Virus record (IMG/VR): IMGVR_UViG_3300044641_001763
Coordinates: 1-57,078 of that record
DNA from: a virus
DNA length: 57,078 nt
Direction: 5' to 3' (one strand)
Within the stretch, counting starts at the first letter, position 1, and the number at the start of each line of letters is the position of its first letter. The position numbers and the translations under genes were made by a program. The notes beneath the pieces are model-generated. The model saw only the letters and a program-made list of their open reading frames with translations. It made no database searches and was not told where the DNA came from. This document shows positions 7,285 through 13,831 of the stretch, one piece after another.

Positions 7285-7563
7285 ATGAAACCTACAGATG
7301 TTTCAGACGAGTGCTGGTCAGACTTTCTGCGGCACCGCAAGGAGAAACGAGCCATTGTCACGCCGCGGGTGATTCGCATGATCCGAGACGAGGCTGCGCA
7401 GGCCGGGTGGTCACTTGAGCAGGCGCTCGATCACATGATGTTAATGGGCTGGCGCGGCTTCAAAGCCGATTGGGTTGAGCGCAAGGCGCAGAAGCAGGAT
7501 CTGTGGAACCACTTGGTCAACAATGTTGTGGAAATGCCATGCAAAGCTATTGTGAACGATTGA
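7285..7563 (+). CDS. C-terminal domain of a YdaU/O-type replication protein as a separate ORF
   Basis: 92 residues. The order W-x2-F-x3-RK-x2-RAIVT..., then EAAQAGWSLEQALDHMM and GWRGFKADWV is the C-terminal helical domain usually found after a DUF1376 or O-like N-terminal domain, the part thought to contact the helicase loader. Here it has its own promoter, ribosome site (CAGGAG) and ATG. The probable N-terminal partner ends 828 nt upstream. It overlaps the P-like gene by 25 nt. Either the initiator works as two subunits or the gene was split by insertion. Confidence 0.75.
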   Translation: MKPTDVSDECWSDFLRHRKEKRAIVTPRVIRMIRDEAAQAGWSLEQALDHMMLMGWRGFKADWVERKAQKQDLWNHLVNNVVEMPCKAIVND

Positions 7564-8087
7564 TCGACCGGTTCGGAGTTTTGTGGGGTCGGCAGAAGGT
7601 CGTCGCGCAGTTCGGAACAACAAAGGCCGAGATCGACGACACGAAAGCCGCCTGGGAGAACCAGTTGCGTTCGGTGTCGCCGGATACGATCCAGCGGGTG
7701 TTGCGGCATTTGCAGAGTGATCCTCCGGCATGGCCGCCGTCGTTGGCCGAGTGGATCTCCCTCTGCAAGCAGTTCAACGCGGTTGAGCATCGAATTGCAT
7801 TGCCGCCGCCCCCGAAGCAAGTCACTGACGAAGGCAAGCAGTTGATCGCCGAGGCCATGACTAACATGATGCAGACGGGCGACCCGTTGGGATGGGCGAA
7901 GTATCCCGGATCGGAGCTTGCGGTTCAGTTCATCGCTCGAGGCGCTCGTGAGGATCGTAGACTGCGAGACATCCTAGATCATCACTTGAGCACCGATGGA
8001 CGAGACTGCAGACGAGAAGACGCTCGCAAGGCGATCCGAAGCTTTCAGGCATCAATGCGAAGTCAACTGGCTGTTGCGCAAGATTGA
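7539..8087 (+). CDS. Replication protein P-like helicase loader
   Basis: 182 residues from ATG at 7539 (MQSYCERLIDRFGVLWGRQK); a start 36 nt earlier is open but lacks support. Features match the lambda P-type loader family: an N-terminal L-x2-RFG-x-LWG segment, a helix with W-x3-L (AAWENQLRSVS), and the hallmark AWPPSLAEWISLCKQF near residues 70-85. Such proteins load host DnaB onto the origin-bound initiator. The gene order (O-like C-terminal domain, then P-like) repeats lambda. The C-terminal third is helical and charged. Confidence 0.75.
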   Translation: MQSYCERLIDRFGVLWGRQKVVAQFGTTKAEIDDTKAAWENQLRSVSPDTIQRVLRHLQSDPPAWPPSLAEWISLCKQFNAVEHRIALPPPPKQVTDEGKQLIAEAMTNMMQTGDPLGWAKYPGSELAVQFIARGAREDRRLRDILDHHLSTDGRDCRREDARKAIRSFQASMRSQLAVAQD

Positions 8088-8229
8088 TGCAGCAAAGGAC
8101 AAGAAAGCAGCCATGCACGACTACATCGATCTTGTGAGGAAAGCCCGCGGTGATGCTGCCGCGGACAAACTCATCGCAGACAGTCGCGACCAGTGGGGCA
8201 AGGGCAACCGGGGAAACGAATGGAAGTGA
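7996..8229 (+). CDS. Small conserved phage protein with RHQCEV-x-WLL motif
   Basis: 77 residues, overlapping the P-like gene by 92 nt. The overlap is needed because the motif RHQCEVNWLLRK starts at residue 18. This motif resembles a family of short phage proteins often found near RusA genes; the family name is not certain. The C-terminal half is a Lys/Asp-rich helix (ARGDAAADKLIADSRDQW). The stop overlaps the RusA start by 10 nt. Function unknown. Confidence 0.65.
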   Translation: MDETADEKTLARRSEAFRHQCEVNWLLRKIDAAKDKKAAMHDYIDLVRKARGDAAADKLIADSRDQWGKGNRGNEWK

Positions 8230-8564
8230 CCCTGCCCTGGCCACCGTCGGTCAACACTTACTGGCGGATGTTTCAGAATCGGATGATCATCAGTCAGGCG
8301 GGGCGGCAATACCGTACAGCGGTGACTGAGCAGATCTTGATCCAGCGGGGGGCGAAGCACTACACCGCGCCGCTAAAGGTTGAGATCGAGGCTTGGAGGC
8401 CGGACAAGCGCAAGCGTGACCTTGACAACCTACTGAAGGCTGTGCTGGATTCGCTCGCGCACGCCGGGGTGTTTGAGGACGACAGTCAGATCGTGGACTT
8501 GCGCATCTACTGGGGTCCGCTGATTGGGGGAATGTTGAAAGTGAAGATTGAGGAAATCAAATGA
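8220..8564 (+). CDS. rusA: RusA-family Holliday junction endodeoxyribonuclease
   Basis: 114 residues, close to E. coli RusA length. The opening MEVTLPWPPSVNTYWR and the active-site block KRKRDLDNLLKAVLDSL with Asp67 and Asp69, then FEDDSQI with Asp88, correspond to the three catalytic aspartates of RusA. It cuts four-way junctions made during recombination or replication before packaging. The ATG at 8220 is chosen because the family starts with this LPWPPS-like strand. It is embedded in the replication operon with overlaps on both sides (10 nt upstream, ATGA downstream). Confidence 0.92.
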   Translation: MEVTLPWPPSVNTYWRMFQNRMIISQAGRQYRTAVTEQILIQRGAKHYTAPLKVEIEAWRPDKRKRDLDNLLKAVLDSLAHAGVFEDDSQIVDLRIYWGPLIGGMLKVKIEEIK

Positions 8565-8773
8565 ACGAAGCGAAGCCGTTGGATGTGATTTGGTTTGAGA
8601 CCCCGAAGGGAAGAGTCGGCGTCGTAAAGGTCGAAACCGACCGCGAGGACGTTGAGTATCGGATCGGCATCGCCGACGGGTTCTTGCGACATATGGACGT
8701 GCAGCAGCTTATCGCCTGGGGCGTGCACTTTCCGAAGGAAGCAGGCGAAGTATTGATGACAGCGAAGGATTGA
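8561..8773 (+). CDS. Small hypothetical protein
   Basis: 70 residues, starting in the ATGA overlap with the RusA stop. It is beta-rich at the N-terminus (VIWFETPKGRVGVVKVE) and helical at the end. No motif or family recognised. Codon use matches the neighbours and the gene is tightly coupled, so it is likely real. Confidence 0.7.
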   Translation: MNEAKPLDVIWFETPKGRVGVVKVETDREDVEYRIGIADGFLRHMDVQQLIAWGVHFPKEAGEVLMTAKD

Positions 8774-8774
8774 C

Positions 8775-9101
8775 ATGGACGTAAACCCAGAACTTGCAAT
8801 TGAATACTTGTTCAAGCACGGCAAGCGGTACGCAAAAGCGAAGGCGGAGAGGATCTATCTCGAGGAGTACAGGAAGAGTCTGAAAGCGATCTTGATGAAG
8901 CGAAGCTACGAGCAGACGGTCAACGCGCAGGAGCGCGAGGCGTACAGCGCTCAGGAGTACATCGACCTTCTCAAAGGCCTTAAAGAGGCCGTAGAGCGCG
9001 AGGAAGAGATTCGCTGGGGGTTGGTAGCGGCGCAGGCAAGGATCGAAGTCTGGCGTTCGCAAGAGGCTACAAATCGGGCAGAAGGCAGAGCAACTGTTTA
9101 G
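8775..9101 (+). CDS. Conserved phage coiled-coil protein of unknown function
   Basis: 108 residues, almost entirely helical and charged: IYLEEYRKSLKAILM, then AQEREAYSAQEYIDLLKGL, then EEIRWGLVAAQARIEVWRS. This block order is recurrent in phages of Proteobacteria beside recombination and replication genes, where it carries no function name. It starts 1 nt after the previous stop. A DNA-metabolism accessory role is inferred only from location. Confidence 0.75.
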   Translation: MDVNPELAIEYLFKHGKRYAKAKAERIYLEEYRKSLKAILMKRSYEQTVNAQEREAYSAQEYIDLLKGLKEAVEREEEIRWGLVAAQARIEVWRSQEATNRAEGRATV

Positions 9102-9110
9102 GGAAAGAGC

Positions 9111-9290
9111 ATGACAGACTTAACAGTCATTGAGACAAAATTGGTCGATCCGAAATCCCTGTGGGGGCGACCGTGGACGCGAGGTGCGGACGTGCAAAGT
9201 GTTTGGCGGCGGTACGGCTGGGTGCCACCAACGGAGTACCGGACAGACTGGCTCTTTGGGAAGAACCGGGAGGTCGTTGATGATCGATGA
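9111..9290 (+). CDS. Small conserved phage protein (59 aa)
   Basis: Starts at ATG 9111 after GGGAAAGAGC. The sequence is rich in Trp, Arg and Tyr, with VWRRYGWVPPTEYRTDWLFG in the middle and NREVVDDR at the end, the pattern of a short phage protein seen between replication and HNH genes. It overlaps the next gene by 11 nt. It is below common gene-length cut-offs but has coupled starts and stops on both sides. Function unknown. Confidence 0.7.
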   Translation: MTDLTVIETKLVDPKSLWGRPWTRGADVQSVWRRYGWVPPTEYRTDWLFGKNREVVDDR

Positions 9291-9477
9291 TCCGGAAGAG
9301 GAAGCGTGGCGCGAGCTGGAGCGCAGGATTAGGCGAACGCCGGTATCAATGACCGTAGCGCTCGAGGCGTATCTAAAAAACCGAGGCTTTAAAACTGCGA
9401 GTGACGTTGAAGTGGAACGGCACTTTCAGGCGGGGTGGATGGCCGCGGTCAGAAACCACAGGGAAAGTAACGATTGA
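9280..9477 (+). CDS. Small hypothetical protein, acidic N-terminus
   Basis: 65 residues from ATG at 9280 inside the end of the preceding gene (GTTGATGATCG). MIDDPEEEAWRELERRIRR, then a helical segment with ALEAYLKNRGFKTASDVEVE and QAGWMAAVRNHR. No recognised family. Its stop overlaps the TTG start of the HNH gene. Confidence 0.65.
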   Translation: MIDDPEEEAWRELERRIRRTPVSMTVALEAYLKNRGFKTASDVEVERHFQAGWMAAVRNHRESND

Positions 9478-9821
9478 CAACGCTTGCTGAACGTCAGCAC
9501 ATGGGACGCGTGGCCGAACTGGGCTGCGCCGTCTGCCGGAGGATGGGGCACCCTGGAACGCCCGCGGAACTCCATCATCTGCGGGCCGGGACAGGGGCTG
9601 GAAGACGCGCAAACAACTGGTGTGTCATTCCGCTATGCCCCGAGCATCACAGGGGCAACACGGGCCTGCATGGCCTCGGGACGAAGGGGTTCCCGAAGCA
9701 CTGGGGCTACGGCGAGATCGAGCTGCTGCAGGACACGGTAGACCTCATAGAAAAAACCTATGGACAGGTGGCACCCCGATTTATAAATTTTTTTCCAAAA
9801 GAGATAAATTTCTCCCACTAA
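9474..9821 (+). CDS. HNH nuclease of the Ref/DUF968 type
   Basis: 115 residues. Zinc and catalytic residues are in the expected order: C18-x2-C21, H34-H35 in ELHHLRAG, then IPLCPEHH with C55, H58 and H59. This matches the family of the P1 recombination-enhancement nuclease Ref and related phage HNH proteins, which act on recombination intermediates. The TTG start at 9474 overlaps the previous stop and gives the family-typical AERQHMGRVAELGCAVC N-terminus; an ATG at 9501 would cut this short. It is the last gene before a promoter gap. Confidence 0.85.
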   Translation: MTTLAERQHMGRVAELGCAVCRRMGHPGTPAELHHLRAGTGAGRRANNWCVIPLCPEHHRGNTGLHGLGTKGFPKHWGYGEIELLQDTVDLIEKTYGQVAPRFINFFPKEINFSH

Positions 9822-9888
9822 CGTCTAACTTAGTGTTACAGTTCTATCCATGCAGTCGCCGACTGCGACAACAGCGAAGGAAAGCGAA
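9822..9888 (+). promoter_or_regulatory. Promoter and structured leader of the small-gene cluster
   Basis: TAACTT (9826-9831), four bases, TTACAGTTCTA (9836-9846), then a perfect hairpin GCAGTC-GCC-GACTGC (9852-9866), CAACA, and the ribosome site ACAGCGAAGGA (9871-9881) before the ATG at 9889. The same box, hairpin and CAACA order returns at 14742-14785. No clear -35 was found at the right spacing. Confidence 0.5.
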
Positions 9889-10173
9889 ATGGCTACTCTG
9901 ACCAACGACATTGACACCCTGGGTTCCCTGCTCAAAGAGATCGCCGATCTCGAGGCCCGCGCCAAGAAGATCAAGGACGGCATCAAGGACGAGGCCAGCC
10001 TGACCGGCCAGAAGCTCTGGGACGGCGAGCAGTTCCAAGTTCTGTACGTTGAGGCTAACGTCAGCACCGTTGACTGGAAGGCCTTGGCCAAGGAGCTTGC
10101 GATCCCTGCTGAGTTGATCGCCAAGCACACCAAGACCGCGGCCCGCTTCTCCCTGAAGTGCGAAGCCAAGTAA
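9889..10173 (+). CDS. Small conserved phage protein, coiled-coil plus Lys-rich C-terminus
   Basis: 94 residues from ATG at 9889; the strong AAGGAAAG ribosome site decides the start over an ATG 39 nt upstream that would sit inside the leader hairpin. The N-terminal half is a coiled coil (LGSLLKEIADLEARAKKIKD); the C-terminal half contains VDWKALAKELAIPAELIAKH and TKTAARFSLK. Codon use is strongly biased to C/G-ending codons, which suggests high expression. No family recognised. Confidence 0.75.
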   Translation: MATLTNDIDTLGSLLKEIADLEARAKKIKDGIKDEASLTGQKLWDGEQFQVLYVEANVSTVDWKALAKELAIPAELIAKHTKTAARFSLKCEAK

Positions 10174-10178
10174 TCACC

Positions 10179-10192
10179 GGGGCTTCGGCCCC
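10179..10192 (+). other. GC hairpin with TTCG tetraloop between genes
   Basis: GGGGC-TTCG-GCCCC directly after the stop of the 94-aa gene, with no T-run, so it is unlikely to be a full terminator. UNCG loops on GC stems are very stable and commonly protect 3' ends or mark processing sites. Confidence 0.7.
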
Positions 10193-10213
10193 ATTCAACT
10201 GAAAGCGAAGATC

Positions 10214-10423
10214 ATGAACAACGACGACATCAAGAATCTTTCCAAGTTGCTTGACGTGTTGTATGCGCTGGCTAACCCGAGCCGTAGCAACCCGCACGAC
10301 CTCGAGATCGCCCAGGCGTTCAACGCCGCGATGAAAGAGCACGACATCAACTACGCCAAGCTGGTGACGCTCAAGAGCCTCATGAACCGAAAGGCGGCGA
10401 TCCTGGAGACACACAATGAATGA
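10214..10423 (+). CDS. Small hypothetical helical protein
   Basis: 69 residues, MNNDDIKNLSKLLDVLYALA..., helical throughout, preceded by AAAGCGAAG as ribosome site. No recognised motif. It overlaps the next small membrane ORF by 8 nt. Confidence 0.65.
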   Translation: MNNDDIKNLSKLLDVLYALANPSRSNPHDLEIAQAFNAAMKEHDINYAKLVTLKSLMNRKAAILETHNE

Positions 10424-10511
10424 GCCAGTCTGGCTGACTGCCCTGAAAGCCTGCGCAATATTTGCGGGCTTTTATTTCTTCGTCGTGGTCATCTTTGGGA
10501 GTACACCATGA
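10416..10511 (+). CDS. Tiny single-span membrane protein (31 aa)
   Basis: ATG at 10416 inside the previous gene's end, stop overlapping the start of the next gene (ATGA). One transmembrane helix is clear: KACAIFAGFYFFVVVIFG. The tight coupling on both sides argues it is translated. Possible roles include a small inner-membrane effector; no homology is recognised. Confidence 0.5.
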   Translation: MNEPVWLTALKACAIFAGFYFFVVVIFGSTP

Positions 10512-10921
10512 GCAGGAAGCTGTTGCGGTCAGTGTTAATTAACCTGCGCCTGATCGACTGTCGTGACGAGATCACTGCCTATCAAATCGGGAAAGTCGTC
10601 CGGGCAATCGAGGAGCACCTAACCGAGACGCGAGCGTTAGCGCGGCACGACAGCCCTGACACGAGCAAGGCCGCGGCCTCCCTAGTTAGCTTGACGAAAC
10701 TCGAGGCGATGGTGCTGGACGCAATTGCGTCATACGGGCCTTCAGGCTGCATCAGCGATGAGATAAGGGGGAAGCACCCAGCGATCCCTTACAGCTCGAT
10801 CACGGCCCGTTTTGCGGCTCTGATGGACCGTGGCTTGATCGAGGATACGGGTCAACGCCGAAAGGGCGGTAGCAGCCGGATGCAACGCGTAGTCAGGCTA
10901 TCAACAGCGGCGCATCGATAA
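10508..10921 (+). CDS. Winged-helix DNA-binding protein of the phage type
   Basis: 137 residues. After a variable helical N-terminus comes HDSPDTSKAAASLVSLTKLE, then a winged-helix C-terminal domain: VLDAIASYGPSGCISDEIRG, SSITARFAALMDRGLIEDTG and a basic wing QRRKGGSSRMQR. The 'SPDTSKAA' plus winged-helix arrangement recurs in phage early regions. The likely role is a transcription or replication regulator; its target is unknown. A 16-bp palindrome 31 nt downstream of its stop could be its site, but that is speculation. Confidence 0.75.
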   Translation: MSRKLLRSVLINLRLIDCRDEITAYQIGKVVRAIEEHLTETRALARHDSPDTSKAAASLVSLTKLEAMVLDAIASYGPSGCISDEIRGKHPAIPYSSITARFAALMDRGLIEDTGQRRKGGSSRMQRVVRLSTAAHR

Positions 10922-11000
10922 AAAAATTTCATCGTAAAAACTCAACACAACGCGCTAGATCTAGCGCACAATAGAGTCTCTTACAGCGAAGGAGCAACAA
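10922..11000 (+). promoter_or_regulatory. Intergenic control region with a 16-bp perfect palindrome
   Basis: GCGCTAGATCTAGCGC at 10952-10967 is a perfect palindrome, suited to a dimeric regulator. It is followed by CACAATAGAGT, TTACAG (10981-10986) and the ribosome site ACAGCGAAGGA (10983-10993) ahead of the ATG at 11001. An AT-rich AAAAAATTTC stretch precedes it. The palindrome sits where a repressor would overlap a promoter. Confidence 0.55.
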
Positions 11001-11243
11001 ATGATTGAGACCCGGATTTCTGGCATCCCCTGCCTGATCGAAGTCACCGTGTTCAGCCACTACGCGGGGCGTGACACCTGGGGCAGTGACTGGGACTACA
11101 ACGGCGGCACCGAAGTCGAGTTTGAAGTGTTGGATCGCCGCGGTCGTCCTGCTCCTTGGCTTGAGCGCAAGCTGACTAGCAAGGACTACGACCGGATCGT
11201 CGGTGAAATCATCGACTCGTCACAAAAATCCCGCTACTTCTGA
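11001..11243 (+). CDS. Small conserved phage protein
   Basis: 80 residues with strong ribosome site. A beta-rich start (RISGIPCLIEVTVFSHYAG) is followed by WGSDWDYNGGTEVEFEVLDRRG and a helical end with KDYDRIVGEIIDSSQ. The composition and block pattern resemble short proteins found repeatedly in phage early regions without assigned function. Confidence 0.7.
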   Translation: MIETRISGIPCLIEVTVFSHYAGRDTWGSDWDYNGGTEVEFEVLDRRGRPAPWLERKLTSKDYDRIVGEIIDSSQKSRYF

Positions 11244-11251
11244 GGTCAATC

Positions 11252-11449
11252 ATGCTTGCATATTGCGATTACATCAGCGCCGTCACAACTCTGGGACTTA
11301 AGAACTTGGACGCCGAGTCCAAGATTCAGACAATCGGTTATCCGGAGATGGATCTGCACCCAGACGGGTACATGGTGAGCACCAAGCGGACCATCATGGT
11401 CCAGGACAAAAACGGCAAGAGCTACCGTATTACGGTGGAGGAGGCGTGA
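11252..11449 (+). CDS. Small hypothetical protein
   Basis: 65 residues, MLAYCDYISAVTTLG..., with an apparent beta hairpin near the C-terminus (STKRTIMVQDKNGKSYRITV). It lies 8 nt after the previous stop and its stop overlaps the next start. No family recognised. Confidence 0.65.
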   Translation: MLAYCDYISAVTTLGLKNLDAESKIQTIGYPEMDLHPDGYMVSTKRTIMVQDKNGKSYRITVEEA

Positions 11450-11838
11450 TGAAAATGTTGAACACAGAGCACCAGAACGCCGCGTGTCGAGCGCTGCTGG
11501 CCAACGTTGTGCTGCTGGCTGTTGCGGACGCGTGTTCGCAGCCGCCTAAGCGGCGCACAGATGAGAGACGACCGTCATTGCCGATCAGCACCGAGGCTTT
11601 CACCGCGATGCGGTTCCTGTTCGACGAGTCGTTTTCGGGATTGACGGAGTACACAACGTGGCTAGACATTGACCCAGGTCAATTCAGATCCCGGATGCTG
11701 ACGATCATGCACGATTCGAGTCCGGTATCAATCAATGGGTTTGATGCGCTTCAACGCCGCAATTTCAAGTTCAACTACGTCCACTGGTATAAGTCCAAGA
11801 ACCTTGACTTTTCAGACCTGGAGGAAACAGATGATTGA
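11449..11838 (+). CDS. Hypothetical phage protein
   Basis: 129 residues from ATG at 11449 (TGATG overlap). The N-terminus, NAACRALLANVVLLAVADAC, could be an amphipathic or weakly membrane-associated helix. Then a Lys/Arg/Pro linker and STEAFTAMRFLFDESFSG, the recurring part of this phage protein type. No catalytic motif seen. It overlaps the next gene by 8 nt. Confidence 0.7.
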   Translation: MKMLNTEHQNAACRALLANVVLLAVADACSQPPKRRTDERRPSLPISTEAFTAMRFLFDESFSGLTEYTTWLDIDPGQFRSRMLTIMHDSSPVSINGFDALQRRNFKFNYVHWYKSKNLDFSDLEETDD

Positions 11839-11995
11839 TTGGGCAGAGGGCCATCACGCAATGAAGCAATTGGTGCAGGAGCTGTACGAAGTCATGCTCA
11901 AGAATGACAACGTAAAAGCAAGAGATATTTGTCAGCAAATTATTGTTGAAGCGCGGCTTACTCGCGCAATGATTCAGGAGAACAAAAATGTTTAA
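11831..11995 (+). CDS. Small helical hypothetical protein (54 aa)
   Basis: ATG at 11831 (AGATGATTGATTGG). MIDWAEGHHAMKQLVQELYEVM and a second helix ending in QENKNV; a two-helix protein. It overlaps both neighbours by 8 nt, which supports translation. Confidence 0.6.
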   Translation: MIDWAEGHHAMKQLVQELYEVMLKNDNVKARDICQQIIVEARLTRAMIQENKNV

Positions 11996-12197
11996 CGAAC
12001 TCAAATCCGTCCCTTTGAAACGCGACTACACAAAGGACAACGATCAACTCGAACGAGCGATTGAAAAAGTAAAAACAAAGTACCCGCATATGTTCCTGCA
12101 GCAGCACGAGCTGAAGAACAGAAAGTTCATGGACGAACCTGCGTCACCGATCCCGATGGAGTCAGCTTTGTATTTGATTCAAGCGGTGAAAAAATGA
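11988..12197 (+). CDS. Small hypothetical protein
   Basis: 69 residues, basic and charged (KRDYTKDNDQLERAIEKVK), no recognised motif. AGGAGAACAAAA upstream provides the ribosome site. The stop overlaps the next ATG (ATGA). Confidence 0.62.
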   Translation: MFNELKSVPLKRDYTKDNDQLERAIEKVKTKYPHMFLQQHELKNRKFMDEPASPIPMESALYLIQAVKK

Positions 12198-12496
12198 CAC
12201 GAGACGGCATCCTGAAGATGGCGAAGCAGGCCTGTCATCCGCATGAAAAAGCGATCTTTGCATCGCCGTGGGGCGAGGAGTGGGTGTTGAAGTTCTTCGC
12301 GCTCATCCAGCAGCAGATGCTCTTTGACGGCATCCACACCTGCAACGATCAATGCCAGCGACCGGCGTGTGTTACGGTCAGGAAAGCGGTGGAGAGAGAA
12401 AGAGAGGCTTGCGCTTTGTCAGTGGAGCAGGCAGGGATCGACGGCTACGGCACCCTGGCCGCGGCAGCAGCAATCAGAGCACGGGGGAGCCAATGA
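12194..12496 (+). CDS. Conserved small phage protein (MTRDGIL.../EREACA type)
   Basis: 100 residues. The start MTRDGILKMAKQA resembles the common phage opening MTxDDIIRMAREAG. The C-terminal part KAVEREREACALSVEQA followed by GTLAAAAAIRARG is a recurrent phage ending. Two cysteine pairs (C-x3-C type, HTCNDQCQRPAC) suggest metal binding but are not a defined domain. Function unknown. A remnant of a related gene lies at 13373. Confidence 0.7.
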   Translation: MTRDGILKMAKQACHPHEKAIFASPWGEEWVLKFFALIQQQMLFDGIHTCNDQCQRPACVTVRKAVEREREACALSVEQAGIDGYGTLAAAAAIRARGSQ

Positions 12497-12750
12497 GCTA
12501 CACATCCGGGCCGTGGCGGGTCAGGCGGTCCAATCACAGTGACAAATATCGCTACGTTCAAATCGGCAAGGACGAAAACTACACGACGCTCGACCTGCTC
12601 GCAGACGACGCGAGACTGATCTCAGCAGCACCTGATCTGTACGAGGCGCTGCAAGAGATTGTCGATGCGACAGATACGGGCTGGGAGCATCTTGATGCGA
12701 CGTTTACACGAGCGCGGGCGGCGTTGAAGAAAGCAAGGGGGCAAGCATGA
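12493..12750 (+). CDS. Conserved small phage protein (SGPWRV...AAPDLYEAL type)
   Basis: 85 residues from ATG at 12493, overlapping the previous stop. Begins YTSGPWRVRRSNHSDK and contains DDARLISAAPDLYEALQEIVD, a pattern recurrent in short phage proteins with no assigned role. The C-terminal helix is basic. Confidence 0.72.
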   Translation: MSYTSGPWRVRRSNHSDKYRYVQIGKDENYTTLDLLADDARLISAAPDLYEALQEIVDATDTGWEHLDATFTRARAALKKARGQA

Positions 12751-13376
12751 GTTACATCGTCGCAAGCCTGCCACCCCTAAAGTGCTTTGTGCGCCGAGAG
12801 TACTTGTACAACTTCACCAAGGGGCACGGTGAGCTAGAACCTGCCATCTGGACCAGCATCAAGGCGCTGCGCGGTCAGGTGTTCCGGATCGAATCACTGT
12901 TGCCAAGCTACGGGGCGCTGTACGACAAGCTGCCGATCAGCGCCTACGTCTGGAAAGAAGACCACGGCGACTTGCCTATCGACACGCTGCAACTGTGGGA
13001 CTGCATGGGCTACCGCTTTACCGTGTGCGAGAAGATCGGCTTGCGTAACTTGGGCGTAAAGTTTTTGGGCAAGGACAAGCAGTGGCACCACGGGCGCTAC
13101 CTGTTCACGGTGGACTTCTGCGCTGACGGCATGGACGCTGACACGGGTTTTACTGAGCAGGCCGAGGAGCACAAGAGCTTTAACTTCATCCGGCTGGAGA
13201 ACGGCCAGTTCGCCACGCAGCCCAACAACCGCTGCCTTTGGTACGACCAGAGCCTGATCCCTGCTGAGGTTAAGTTCCCAGACTTTCAAGCAGCTAAAGA
13301 TTTTTACACCGTTGACGGCACGCGCAAGTGGTCTGCTGGCGACGATTGGTTTTACGACATACAGGAGCGAACATGA
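12747..13376 (+). CDS. Hypothetical phage protein (209 aa)
   Basis: 209 residues, no signal peptide or membrane span. Aromatic-rich throughout (FVRREYLYNFTKGHGELEPA, YVWKEDHGDLPIDTLQLWD, WHHGRYLFTVDFC). It is the largest gene of the accessory cluster and has high G/C at third codon positions, implying good expression. The 4-nt overlap at both ends couples it to neighbours. No family with a known function recognised. Confidence 0.72.
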   Translation: MSYIVASLPPLKCFVRREYLYNFTKGHGELEPAIWTSIKALRGQVFRIESLLPSYGALYDKLPISAYVWKEDHGDLPIDTLQLWDCMGYRFTVCEKIGLRNLGVKFLGKDKQWHHGRYLFTVDFCADGMDADTGFTEQAEEHKSFNFIRLENGQFATQPNNRCLWYDQSLIPAEVKFPDFQAAKDFYTVDGTRKWSAGDDWFYDIQERT

Positions 13377-13414
13377 CACAAGATGACATCATCCGAGCAA
13401 GGGGTGAGAGATGA
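13373..13414 (+). pseudogene. 13-codon remnant of an MTxDDIIR-type phage gene
   Basis: ATG at 13373 reads MTQDDIIRARGER then stop. MTQDDIIR is the usual start of a longer phage protein (compare the 100-aa gene at 12194), but after eight residues it jumps to the ending ARGER, which also ends the next gene. The join lies in a 20-bp direct repeat, so a deletion or recombination between repeats probably removed the body of the gene. Confidence 0.5.
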
Positions 13415-13415
13415 A
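13396..13415 (+). repeat. Direct repeat (first copy) at a stop-start junction
   Basis: AGCAAGGGGTGAGAGATGAA, identical to 13614-13633. Each copy holds the end of one gene, a ribosome site (GGGTGAGAG) and the next ATG. The pair flanks the gene at 13411 and marks it as an exchangeable cassette. Confidence 0.85.
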
Positions 13416-13632
13416 TAAACCAACAGGAGGCCCAGCGTTCCCGACGGGGACGGCATATCAAGGCATGACGCTTCGCGATTATTTTGCGGCGAAGGTGATG
13501 CAGGGCTTGCTTGCGGGTCTTGATAGAGATGCTCGTCGATTTATGGAATGCCAAGAAGAGCCGATAAAAACACTAGCAGAGGCAAGCTGGTCAATGGCAG
13601 ACGCCATGCTGAAAGCAAGGGGTGAGAGATGA
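13411..13632 (+). CDS. Conserved small phage protein (GMTLRDYFAAK type)
   Basis: 73 residues. PTGGPAFPTGT followed by GMTLRDYFAAKVMQGLLAG and a last helix with SWSMADAMLKAR is a widely recurrent short phage protein with no known function. It sits between two copies of the 20-bp direct repeat. Confidence 0.78.
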   Translation: MNKPTGGPAFPTGTAYQGMTLRDYFAAKVMQGLLAGLDRDARRFMECQEEPIKTLAEASWSMADAMLKARGER

Positions 13633-13633
13633 A
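13614..13633 (+). repeat. Direct repeat (second copy) at a stop-start junction
   Basis: Second exact copy of the 20-bp sequence at 13396-13415, covering the stop of the 73-aa gene and the start of the 66-aa gene. Confidence 0.85.
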
Positions 13634-13829
13634 ACCCAAGTTCACCCGCATCATCGACGGCATCCCGTGCATGACGGTAACAGAGCATGATTGGATCGTT
13701 GGTCAGTTGCTTAAGATTATTGAGGGTCTGGTCGAAGGCGCAGAGCCAGACTGCGGCGATCCGGGATGCAAGGATTGCGAGGTGTGGCGACCGGCTCGTG
13801 CGGCGATTAAGGAGTTGAAGGAGGAGTAA
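13629..13829 (+). CDS. Small Cys-containing hypothetical protein
   Basis: 66 residues. Three cysteines cluster at CGDPGCKDC, suggesting a small metal site, followed by a helical end (PARAAIKELKEE). Start overlaps the previous stop by 4 nt. No family recognised. Confidence 0.65.
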   Translation: MKPKFTRIIDGIPCMTVTEHDWIVGQLLKIIEGLVEGAEPDCGDPGCKDCEVWRPARAAIKELKEE

Positions 13830-13831
13830 AC

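Noticed and set aside
9850-9888. Earlier ATG start for the gene at 9889
   Set aside because: It would lie inside the leader hairpin with no ribosome site, while AAGGAAAG precedes the ATG at 9889.
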